From positions 67,211,607-67,275,606 of the forward strand of contig NC_077227.1 of the NCBI RefSeq assembly GCF_027887165.1: 64,000 nucleotides of DNA, read 5' to 3'. Shown here piece after piece: positions 25,319 to 33,109 of the stretch. Numbering within the stretch: position 1 is the stretch's first letter; every line of letters starts with the position of its first letter. Under the pieces are notes generated by a model. It was given only the letters and a program-made list of their open reading frames with translations. It ran no database searches and had not been told where the DNA came from. Source of the DNA: Monodelphis domestica (lineage: Eukaryota; Chordata; Mammalia; Didelphimorphia; Didelphidae). Both the position numbers and the translations under genes were made by a program.

Positions 25319-25476
25319 AATAATGTAAAAATAATAATAATAATAAAATAAGGAAAAGAGAAAAAAAAAGGAAAAAAGGAAAAAAATTAAATTTAGGAAT
25401 TCAATGTGTCAAAAGCAGAATAAAACAGTTCCACTTGTCAATGTATAGTTATCTCCAATGCATGTATAGGATAGAG

Positions 25477-28400
25477 TCAATCAGTCTCAACAGAAGATGC
25501 TCTCTTTACATGAGAACAGTGAATCCAAGAGTCCTTTTCTCCAACCTTTATAGATGTTGGAGTAGTTAACAATATTTGGAATGGTCCTTCCCAGGAAGGC
25601 TGGGTTGCTCCTGTACGCTGGAAGTTCTTTATATACACGTTGTCTCCTGGGTTCAGGTCGTGAAGTGAGAAGTCTAGTGGTCCAGCTTGTACTGCAGCTC
25701 CGGATTCATGTAGCTCACGTAGTTTGTGCTGTAACTCCTGTATATAGGAAGCAATAGTAATATCTCCCCCTAATAGCGATGTATAAGCCGGGGAGAAAGG
25801 CTTAGCCTGTATAGGCGGATGTCCAAAAAGCATCTCAAATGGTGAAATATGTAAGTCTCCTCTAGGCCTGCTTCTAAGATAAAATAGGGCCAAAGGGAGA
25901 ATTTCAGGCCATTTTAAATGGGTCTCAGTGCATAATTTTCCAATCATAGTTTTAAGTTCTTTGTTCATCCTCTCAACTTGGCCTGAACTCTGGGGATGAT
26001 ATGGAACATGGAATTTGGGAGTTATCCCCAAGCAAGAATATATCTGGTTTAAGACAGAATCGGTAAAATGACTCCCTCTATCGGAGTCAATACGTGCTGG
26101 TAGGCCAAAACGAGGAATAATTTCTTTTAAAAGCACCTTAGCAACAAAAGCTGCTGTGGCTCGGGCTGTAGGAAATGCTTCCGGCCATCTGGTCAGTTGG
26201 TCTACTATGACCAGACAAAATTTATATTGTCCAGCCTTTGGCATCGTTATGAAATCTATCTGCAGGTGCTCAAAAGGTGTGTAAGCCAGAGGACGTCCAC
26301 CAAAGGCTTTACCACGAAAGGCATGTTGGTTATATGCCTGGCAGGTAGGGCAGGATGAACACACTTTAGAGGCTATGGTAGTTATACCAGGGGCTATCCA
26401 TACTCTCTTAACAGAGTCCACGATGCCCTGGGTACCAAAATGACCATTTTTATGAATAGATTGGCAAATTTGGTTATAGAAACTTCTAGGGAGCAGGGGT
26501 TTTCCTTCAGATGACACCCATACTCCATTAATTTGTTTTGCTTTAAATTTTTGTTTCCATTTTTCCACTTCCTTTTCATTATAGGAGAGTGATAAATTTA
26601 AATTATCAGTGGTTGTTAATGTTAAAATTAATCCAGGTCCTTCTATGGCTGCTAGTTTTGCAGCAGCATCTGCTCGGTCATTTCCTCTAGAGACAGGATC
26701 TGAGCCTCCTGTATGGGCAGAGCAATGAACTACAGCTAGGGCTTTAGGCAGTTTGAGAGCAGAAAGAACTTCATTAATAATTTCTGCATTAGCTATGGAT
26801 TTTCCAGCTGAGGTTAAAAATCCTCTCTGGAGCCATAGCATCCCGACTGAGTGACAAATGCCAAAAGCATATCTAGAATCCGTATAAATTGTTGCCTTTT
26901 TATCCTTGGCAATTATACAGGCATGTTTCAGAGCTATGAGCTCTGCTCCTTGAGCGCTAATGTTAGAAGGTAGTGAAGCTGACCATTCAGTGGCAAATTC
27001 TGAGACTACGGCAGCTCCAGTGTAACGTATGCCATCCCTCATAAAAGAGGAACCATCGGTAAATAAAATCAGATCTGCATTGTCTAAGGGAGTGTCCAAG
27101 AGATTATCTCGAGGCTTTTCTGCCATGGACACTAATGTTTCACAGTTATGTAGTGGTTCTCCTGAAGTAGGTAAATCTGGAAGCAAGGTGGCAGGGTTAA
27201 GAGTTGAACAGCGTTTCAAGGTAATATTTTCACTATTTAATAAGGTTATTTCATACCTTGTAATTCTCTGATCCGAGAATGCCTGTGTTCTATGTTTTAC
27301 CAATAATGCTTCAATCTCATGTGGGCACATTATTGTTAATGGACATCCCAATACTAAATCAACGGTTTTTGTTACTAGTAAGGCTGTAGCAGCTACTCCT
27401 CTAAGGCATGGTGGTGCTCCTGCTGCTACTGGGTCTAGTTGGGCAGAATAATAGGCAATTGGGCGCTGAGAAGGTCCCAAAGTCTGAGTTAAAACGCCTG
27501 AGGCTACTCCTCTTCGCTCATGTACATATAAAGTAAATGGCTTGTTGTAATTTGGGATGCCTAGAGCAGGGGCAGATAAGATAGCCTTTTTTAGCTCTGA
27601 TAGAGCTGACAGGTGTTCAGGCTCTAATTTGAGGGGTTCAGGGACTACATCCCTTGTTAGTGCTATAAGAGGTTTAGTAATTTCCCCATAACAAGGAATC
27701 CATTGTCTGCAAAACCCTGTTGCTCCCAGAATTGCTCTTAACTGTTTTTTAGTAGTAGGAGCACTCAATTTTTGAATATTCTCAATTCGCTTGGGAGAAA
27801 TAGAGCGGGCACCAGCTGTCAGAATGAACCCCAAATATTCTACTTTGGGGAGACACCACTGAACTTTGTCCTTCGAGATCTTATGACCTCTTTTGTGCAA
27901 TTCCAAAAGAAGGTGTTTGCTATCTTCTTGACATGTTTTTGCATCTGTTGAAGCCAAGAGTAGATCATCTACATATTTGATTAATTTGCTATTTTTAAAT
28001 GTTATATTGTCTGTGTCTTGGCTCAAAATTTGCTCAAATAAGCTCGGACTTTCGACATAACCCTGTGGCAGCCGACACCAGGTATATTGTGAGCCCTTCC
28101 AGGTGAAAGCAAAAATATGTCTGGAGTTTTCATGTATTGGTATGGAAAAAAAGGCTGAACACAAGTCTACTACTGTAAAGTATGTAGCTGTGCTAGGAAT
28201 AGATGAAATAATAGTATGTATGTTAGAAACTACGGAGTGTCTCTTTATAACGTGATTATTTACTGCCCTTAGATCCTGTATAAATCTATAGATGTGCTTG
28301 CCATCGGGCCCTTTTTTTGGTTTTTTAATTGGTAGGATGGGCGTGTTGTATTCAGATTTGCAAGGGATTATTATTCCCTGTTCTATTAATGAGTTAATAA

Positions 28401-29064
28401 CTGGTGTAATACCCTCAATTGCCTCCTTTGAGAGGGGATACTGAGGGATAGAAGGAGGTGGGCTAGATTTAGTTTTTATCTGCACAGGAACAGCAGATTT
28501 AAGTAAGCCTACATCAGAAGAAGATGTGGCCCAAAGAGACTCAGGTATATCTTTAGGTATTTCAAAAATGGAAGGCTCTTTTGCATCCTGGTTTTCCGAG
28601 AGAAGTACAGGGAGTAATTTTAAAGATTCCTCTGGTACTTCTAATGATAATGAGCCATCTGGGGAGCAGGTTATTGTGGCTCTGAGTTTGCATAGAAGGT
28701 CCCTCCCCAGCAAATTTAAAGGGGAGTCAGGCATCAAAAGGAAAGAGTGTTGTACCTCTAGGGGTCCTACAGACACCATTCTAGGAGGAAGTCTTTTAAC
28801 TCTTTGGGTTATTCCTGATACTCCCATTACATTCTCTGAGCCAATAGAATAACATTGTAAATCAGGTTTTCTCTTCAATACAGACCAGGAAGCTCCGGTG
28901 TCTAATAGACAATCATAATAGGTGTTACCCACCTTTAAGGTAACATGGGGTTCATTAGTATGGGGAGGGCAGTGGATAGGGACAACGGGTAGTAGGACAT
29001 CAGGGTCCGGGAAATCAAAGGTTGTATCCTCTGATTCCTGTGCCCTAGCCCCCCCCGGGCACCA
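25477..29064 (-). CDS. pol: Retroviral Pro-Pol: protease, reverse transcriptase, RNase H, integrase
   Basis: The frame continues gag directly after its UGA: 1195 codons without another stop, ending in UGA at 25479-25477. There is no ATG near the beginning (the first start-like codon is GTG at 28932), so it is most likely made as a Gag-Pol fusion by readthrough. Counting from that GTG as residue 1: protease with DTGA at 11-14; RT with catalytic D256 and YVDD at 320-323, preceded by LPQG; RNase H with D626, E664, D685 and D752; integrase zinc site H827, H831, C861, C864; catalytic core D893, D951, E987 (35 residues between the last two); and a C-terminal GPY/F-type module (W1114-G1116-P1117, then LLTTP and WIH.SHVK). 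All key residues are present, so an active enzyme is plausible. No dUTPase domain is seen. The architecture and motifs are gammaretrovirus-like. Confidence 0.96.
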   Translation of the reverse strand, partial: WCPGGARAQESEDTTFDFPDPDVLLPVVPIHCPPHTNEPHVTLKVGNTYYDCLLDTGASWSVLKRKPDLQCYSIGSENVMGVSGITQRVKRLPPRMVSVGPLEVQHSFLLMPDSPLNLLGRDLLCKLRATITCSPDGSLSLEVPEESLKLLPVLLSENQDAKEPSIFEIPKDIPESLWATSSSDVGLLKSAVPVQIKTKSSPPPSIPQYPLSKEAIEGITPVINSLIEQGIIIPCKSEYNTPILPIKKPKKGPDGKHIYRFIQDLRAVNNHVIKRHSVVSNIHTIISSIPSTATYFTVVDLCSAFFSIPIHENSRHIFAFTWKGSQYTWCRLPQGYVESPSLFEQILSQDTDNITFKNSKLIKYVDDLLLASTDAKTCQEDSKHLLLELHKRGHKISKDKVQWCLPKVEYLGFILTAGARSISPKRIENIQKLSAPTTKKQLRAILGATGFCRQWIPCYGEITKPLIALTRDVVPEPLKLEPEHLSALSELKKAILSAPALGIPNYNKPFTLYVHERRGVASGVLTQTLGPSQRPIAYYSAQLDPVAAGAPPCLRGVAATALLVTKTVDLVLGCPLTIMCPHEIEALLVKHRTQAFSDQRITRYEITLLNSENITLKRCSTLNPATLLPDLPTSGEPLHNCETLVSMAEKPRDNLLDTPLDNADLILFTDGSSFMRDGIRYTGAAVVSEFATEWSASLPSNISAQGAELIALKHACIIAKDKKATIYTDSRYAFGICHSVGMLWLQRGFLTSAGKSIANAEIINEVLSALKLPKALAVVHCSAHTGGSDPVSRGNDRADAAAKLAAIEGPGLILTLTTTDNLNLSLSYNEKEVEKWKQKFKAKQINGVWVSSEGKPLLPRSFYNQICQSIHKNGHFGTQGIVDSVKRVWIAPGITTIASKVCSSCPTCQAYNQHAFRGKAFGGRPLAYTPFEHLQIDFITMPKAGQYKFCLVIVDQLTRWPEAFPTARATAAFVAKVLLKEIIPRFGLPARIDSDRGSHFTDSVLNQIYSCLGITPKFHVPYHPQSSGQVERMNKELKTMIGKLCTETHLKWPEILPLALFYLRSRPRGDLHISPFEMLFGHPPIQAKPFSPAYTSLLGGDITIASYIQELQHKLRELHESGAAVQAGPLDFSLHDLNPGDNVYIKNFQRTGATQPSWEGPFQILLTTPTSIKVGEKDSWIHCSHVKRASSVETD

Positions 29065-29067
29065 TCA
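29040..29067 (-). promoter_or_regulatory. Gag-Pol readthrough signal: UGA plus hairpin
   Basis: The gag stop UGA (29067-29065) lies in the same frame as pol. After a 2-nt spacer the sense strand has GTGCCC (29062-29057), an 11-nt loop of eight G and CTA, then the perfect complement GGGCAC (29045-29040). Readthrough of the gag stop with a downstream RNA structure is the known strategy of gammaretroviruses, most often with UAG; use of UGA here is notable. Whether the G-rich loop forms a pseudoknot is not shown. Confidence 0.75.
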
Positions 29068-30819
29068 TTGTGTTTGGGATATTCCTTGGGCACCCCCCTG
29101 AAGGGCACCTCTCTGAGAGTCATTAGTACCTCGAGTAATTTTTGGACGAGCGCCATTTCTCATATATTGTTGAGTATTATCATTAAAATTTTCTTCAATT
29201 TGAGCATTGTCATTAATTTCCCAATTCCTATTTCTATAATTCTGGTTTCTAAAGTTCTTATTTCTATATTCATTATAGTTATTATTTCTAAAACTATTAT
29301 TAAACTGTGTATTCCTTCCAAACATCTTAAGAAAGGTTCTACATTCCATCATTTTGTGGCCCTTCTTCTCACAGAAGTGGCAAGTAATGGATTGATAATT
29401 GGATTTCTGGAGAGGGGCAATTGTCGTTGGTTCATTACCCTGCCCACTTTCTAATTTAGTTATCCTATCTATTAAATATCTCATTTTTTTCTTCATTTCC
29501 TCCATGTCATCATCATTTTCTTTCTCCTTTTCTTCGTTTCCCTTTAAAACATATATAGCTGTTTTTCGCAATTCTTCAAGGTCCATATCTGACCATCTTG
29601 GGCATTGTGTTTTGAAATAATTTTTAATTGCTTTGCAAGAATTGTTTACAAAGATTCTTCTAACTTGTCTTATACTACTCTCTTTAGTTAAGTCCCAATC
29701 TAAGTATCTGTCCCCAAACTCGATAATTCTGTCCATAAATCTGGAGGGTGTTTCATTTTCCTTTTGCTTAATTTTTTCCAGTTCCATCCACTTATCTGTA
29801 CTGTCCGCACATTCCTTCATGGACGTGAGGATGGCCTCTCTACAACGGTATAGTTGTAGATAATCCTCAGGATTGTTATAGTCCCATTCGGGATCCTGAG
29901 ATGGCCAATGTGCTGCATTACGCCCCCTGGTTTTGTTGACATGAGCAATTATTTTATTTTTTTCACGTTCACTTAAAAAAGCCTGGAGTAAGCTCTCAAC
30001 GTCCTTGTAAGACGGATTATACTGAAAAAATATGTCTCCCATCTTTTTTGTTACTAGAAAAGGATCTTGTTCATATGTGGGAATATTTCGTGTAAATTCA
30101 TTTATTTCTTGGGGAGTAAACGGTATCCTATGTCTTAAAGTCACCACATCCCCATTTCGTCCTATTTCAGGTACTTCTCTTAGAGGAAACAGGCCTCTAG
30201 TTGGATTTTGCACCTGTGGGTCAGTTTGACAAGGACAGATTTTTCTAGGGGAACAAGATCTCTCTTGCATTGGAATTTGGTTTTCTGTAGGAGAAGGAAC
30301 ATGAGAATCTGGGATTGCCGGGGAAGGGTTTTGGGGATTAAATTCAGACAAGATTTGCACTACACGAGAGAAGCAGTCTGTTAACTTGGCTATAGGAAAG
30401 GTGCTTTCCATCTCTATTTCAGGGAAGGAAATTTCCTCATTCAAAGGTTCAGAAACAGGTCTATTTCTGGTAGAGTGGTTGTTTGTCAATTGATCCTGTA
30501 AGAAACTTTTTAGATCTTCTAATTGGGCTTGCATTTTATCCTCAATTTTTCCTATTTTATCTTCCATATTTCCTATTTTATTCTCAATATTTTCTATTTT
30601 ATCCTCATTTTGCTTTATTTCCTCCTCATTTTGTTTTATTTTCTCCTCATTTTGTTTTATTTTATCCTCAATTTTTTTTATTTTTTCATCTCTAAATATA
30701 GTATTGAGGAGTACAAAAATGACAGTACCTATTAATATAAAAATTTGGAGGTATCCTTCATTCCTCAATGCCCCTACTTCTTCAGCTGCCTTATAATTGT
30801 CAAAGGATATAGTACTCAT
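29065..30819 (-). CDS. gag: Retroviral Gag with N-terminal transmembrane segment and coiled coil (584 aa)
   Basis: Structural polyprotein that would assemble the particle and bind the RNA. The start chosen is the first ATG (30819-30817), with A at -3; the frame stays open upstream but without another ATG. Residues 23-42 are a hydrophobic membrane segment. Residues 43-110 are a charged coiled coil built on 7-residue repeats such as KIKQNEE and KIGKIED. A proline-rich linker (about 160-215) leads to a capsid-like domain (about 210-430) similar in layout to gammaretroviral p30. A charged helix (about 428-457) precedes one CX2CX4HX4C zinc knuckle (C480, C483, H488, C493) and an Asn/Arg/Tyr-rich tail (about 503-534). 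Residue 2 is Ser, so no N-myristoylation signal is present, and I saw no PPxY, PTAP or YPxL late motif. It ends in UGA (29067-29065), in frame with pol. Confidence 0.93.
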   Translation of the reverse strand: MSTISFDNYKAAEEVGALRNEGYLQIFILIGTVIFVLLNTIFRDEKIKKIEDKIKQNEEKIKQNEEEIKQNEDKIENIENKIGNMEDKIGKIEDKMQAQLEDLKSFLQDQLTNNHSTRNRPVSEPLNEEISFPEIEMESTFPIAKLTDCFSRVVQILSEFNPQNPSPAIPDSHVPSPTENQIPMQERSCSPRKICPCQTDPQVQNPTRGLFPLREVPEIGRNGDVVTLRHRIPFTPQEINEFTRNIPTYEQDPFLVTKKMGDIFFQYNPSYKDVESLLQAFLSEREKNKIIAHVNKTRGRNAAHWPSQDPEWDYNNPEDYLQLYRCREAILTSMKECADSTDKWMELEKIKQKENETPSRFMDRIIEFGDRYLDWDLTKESSIRQVRRIFVNNSCKAIKNYFKTQCPRWSDMDLEELRKTAIYVLKGNEEKEKENDDDMEEMKKKMRYLIDRITKLESGQGNEPTTIAPLQKSNYQSITCHFCEKKGHKMMECRTFLKMFGRNTQFNNSFRNNNYNEYRNKNFRNQNYRNRNWEINDNAQIEENFNDNTQQYMRNGARPKITRGTNDSQRGALQGGAQGISQTQ

Positions 30820-31356
30820 TTTTATATGTATATTTTGTAATTTCACAAAGCAAGTGGGGAGCAGGGCAAAGCAACAAACTTTCCACAGACTTTTTCTTTT
30901 TACAGTAGGTGGCTCTGAGTCTACAACCCTATACAGGCTAAGGGCCTATTGTATTGTAAATTCTCCTTCTTTACAAAGTGTATGTGGGTGGGTCCCAGCA
31001 ATCTTCTTTGGCCCTCAGGCTAAAGCCCCTATGACCATGTGCTATCTTCCTTGAGCAAAGCCCACTTAAATTTTTAAGACTAGAAAGGCCAGGAAACAGA
31101 AAAAAAAATGGGTTTTAAGTTAGCTCCCTAGCTGTATTCAGCTGTTTTTTGCGGGCTAGGAGCTCCTAAGAGCTCCTTCTCCTGAGGTTCCTCCTTGCTT
31201 AGTTGATTAGGTAAGCCTGGCCTGCCTCTCTCTACTGAGCCACCTCCTTAAAGTAAAAGGAGACGGAAATGAGAGACAAAGAGGAGAAGGAAAAAAAAAT
31301 CCTGTTGACCCCAATTTAACTTAAGGGGTAAAGGGAAAAGAGAAAAGGTGTTTTAT

Positions 31357-31365
31357 ACTCACCTG
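31357..31365 (-). promoter_or_regulatory. Candidate 5' splice site in proviral leader
   Basis: The sense strand has CAG|GTGAGT, with the exon/intron boundary between 31363 and 31362. This matches the vertebrate donor consensus very well, at the position where simple retroviruses keep their major splice donor, between the LTR and gag. Confidence 0.6.
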
Positions 31366-31581
31366 TTCTGGCAGCTGTGTCTTTAAGCCAAGGTATTTGG
31401 TAACAGGACTGAGGGAGTGAGCAATAAGTGGGTTGAAAAGGCAAGAAAATTCAGGAAATTTATTGAGGTTCTAGAAACCTTCCAAGCACTAAGGCAGGGC
31501 CAAGAGCCAGGGGGGGGTAGCCGGGGTGGGATTTCTCCCAGGTGATAGTAAGGAGATCAGAAGACTGATAAGGTTCTTTTT

Positions 31582-31599
31582 TCCCGTAGTGGTTAGCCA
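31582..31599 (-). promoter_or_regulatory. Candidate tRNA primer-binding site
   Basis: Four bases after the 5' LTR the sense strand reads TGGCTAACCACTACGGGA, which starts with the TGG expected opposite the tRNA CCA end. The match to a standard tRNA is imperfect; from memory it is closest to an arginine tRNA with one extra base and a few mismatches. The location is firm; the tRNA identity is not. Confidence 0.5.
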
Positions 31600-31603
31600 A
31601 AAC

Positions 31604-32187
31604 TGTAATGGGGAAATTTAAGGCTTCTGGGAGAAGGTTATAATATAGTAATGGTTACAAATGTGGCTACAAGATTTATATAATATTTAACAATGGCCGC
31701 CAAGGAATTTACTTATGAAATTCCTAAAATGAAACACTCAAGTCAGAATGAGGTTTATGAAGGTTTAATCACACTGGGAGTAGGGAAAAGGTTAGGGAGA
31801 GAAGGAGAGAAGAGAAAAGGGAAAGAGGCTACTCAACCTCTGACCAAGGCAGAGGGAGTTTAGGCCTAAAGGCCCAGGTGGAAAGAACCAGTCCTTAACT
31901 CACGTGACCGATCTGAAGGAAAGCTGTCTGCGGGCGTCCTCTCTCTCCAAGCTCCTAACACCAACTCCCCCTAGCTCTCTCCACAGGAAGTTCCGCCAAT
32001 CTCAGAGGCTGTTCCCTACCTCTCTTCCTGTGTCTCACAAATCCAATGGTTGGCTCTAGCTTGGCTTAAGACAGCCCAGGTGGGCAGTTAGTTATTTCTG
32101 ATTAGTCATTGACTAGCGCATGCCCGTGTAGGTGGGTGTGCACAATTTTTGGGTGCTAGACCAAGATGGAGACTTTTAAAATTCACA
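31604..32187 (-). repeat. Proviral 5' LTR
   Basis: This 584-bp LTR begins TGTGAATT and ends ATTACA on the sense (minus) strand. By eye it is identical to the other copy at 23394-23977. Features on the sense strand are a CACGTG E-box (31901-31906), a 12-bp palindrome TTTAGGCCTAAA at about 31859-31870, an ATTAAA poly(A)-type hexamer (31764-31769) and an 8-bp inverted repeat 39 nt further on (31703-31725). No canonical TATA box was found, so the U3/R boundary is not assigned. As the upstream LTR it would supply the promoter for the genomic RNA. Confidence 0.95.
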
Positions 32188-33109
32188 CTAGTTTGCTGCA
32201 ATCCTAATTGCAACAAAGACTAATATTATTTTTCTTCATGTATCCTTCCCCCTCTCTTATCCTACATACAGTTGCAAAATTTGTATTCTTAAAACATGTC
32301 TGATCACATCACATTCTTTCTCAAGAAGATTCAGTGATGCTAATAAAATTCAAATTGCTCTTTTCTGTATTAAAATACTTCAAATTTTGGTTCCAAACTA
32401 TCTTTCCAGTTGATTTGCACATCACTTCTCAAGACAACTATGTTCCAGCCTTTCTGACTTTATTTTTCCTTAGATATGACATTCTCTTTACCTTTGTTCA
32501 TACTTTGCACCACACCTAGAAAGCCGTCCCTCATCACCTCTTAGACTAGTTAGCTTCCTTCAGAGCTCATTTTTGGACTAGATAACCTTTGAAGTTTCTT
32601 TGGTTCCAAAAATATGATTCTAGTATTTAGTAAACATTGATTCCAACTAGTCTCCTTACATAGATCCAAAATAATGTTGCTAAAAGACAAAACTAGCCAT
32701 GCCATTTGTTTGCCCAAAATTCTTCAGGGGCTTCCTATTGTACACTGTATAAAATCCAAGATGTTCAGCTAAACTTGATTAGTCCCTACAAAATCTAGGG
32801 ATGGCTCCTGCCATTCTTTACACTTGTCATCACAGGTATCCTCAGTAAATCTTGCCTGTAATACACTCTCATCACTCCTCTATCTTCCCTTTTTATAAGC
32901 CTTTCCCCCTAAGACTCACCTTGTGTACTACCTTCTCTATGAAACCTGTCTTTTTCTTTTCATTATCTAATGTTTTCTCCCTGGTAAAATAGTTGTATAT
33001 TCACCCCTCTAGGTGTTGGTTGTACCTAAACACTGGACCAGTTGCATCTAGGGCTGACACTTTTGCATCCTTTGTTTTACCTTTGTCTTCTCAACGCTGA
33101 GGTGATAGG

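Larger units (their letters stand above)
23989..25476 (-). other. Non-coding 3' region of provirus where env would lie
   Basis: About 1.5 kb between the pol stop and the polypurine tract holds no minus-strand ORF above 60 codons and no envelope-like signal peptide, fusion peptide or membrane anchor that I could see. It has two strongly A-rich plus-strand blocks (24480-24640 and 25290-25400) separated by about 600 bp of more balanced sequence. An 82-codon plus-strand ORF (24771-25019) has no recognisable feature and is probably chance. The region may be a remnant left after env loss or a cis-acting RNA element. Confidence 0.7.
30820..31603 (-). other. Proviral 5' leader
   Basis: The 784-bp untranslated leader lies between the 5' LTR and the gag ATG. 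It contains the primer-binding region and the splice-donor candidate. By analogy with other retroviruses it should hold the packaging signal, but I could not identify it. Confidence 0.7.
23394..32187 (-). mobile_element. Full-length env-less endogenous retrovirus, gammaretrovirus-like
   Basis: A complete provirus reads right to left: 5' LTR (31604-32187), primer-binding region, about 0.8 kb leader, gag, in-frame UGA, pro-pol, about 1.5 kb non-coding, polypurine tract, 3' LTR (23394-23977). CTAG flanks both ends (23390-23393 and 32188-32191), a 4-bp target duplication. The two LTRs appear identical over 584 bp and both reading frames are open, so the insertion looks very recent. It lies inside an older plus-strand L2, just beside a SINE that had already inserted there. 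No env-like frame is visible between pol and the 3' LTR, so the element may move only inside the cell, or with an envelope supplied in trans; that is inference. Pol motifs place it near gammaretroviruses, but its Gag N-terminus is atypical. Confidence 0.97.
22690..33010 (+). mobile_element. L2 LINE remnant(s) interrupted by SINE and provirus
   Basis: The pieces 22690-23209 and 32192-33010 carry typical plus-strand L2 sequence. They run from the end of the RT region (a decayed form of the usual YADD codons near 22840) through the CTTGTTGATTC and GTTTGCTGCAATCC segments. The 3' end is of the type GATCACATCACATTC then CTTCAGGGGCTTCC. A SINE (23210-23378) and the provirus divide it. The 32640-33010 part may be a second L2 3' end. 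Confidence 0.65.

Noticed and set aside
23989-25476. Possible degraded env
   Set aside because: No furin-type site, fusion peptide, CX6CC motif or membrane anchor could be seen in short minus-strand frames.
28935-29156. 73-codon ORF overlapping the gag end in another frame
   Set aside because: It would suggest a frameshift, but gag and pol are already in one frame separated only by UGA; this is a shadow frame.
29068-30735. Several hydrophobic plus-strand ORFs opposite gag
   Set aside because: They are antisense shadows of the A-rich gag sense strand, giving Phe/Ile/Leu-rich translations.
31582-31599. A tRNA gene fragment (GTAGTGGTTAG resembles a D-arm)
   Set aside because: The location right after the 5' LTR and the terminal TGG fit a primer-binding site better; no tRNA fold surrounds it.
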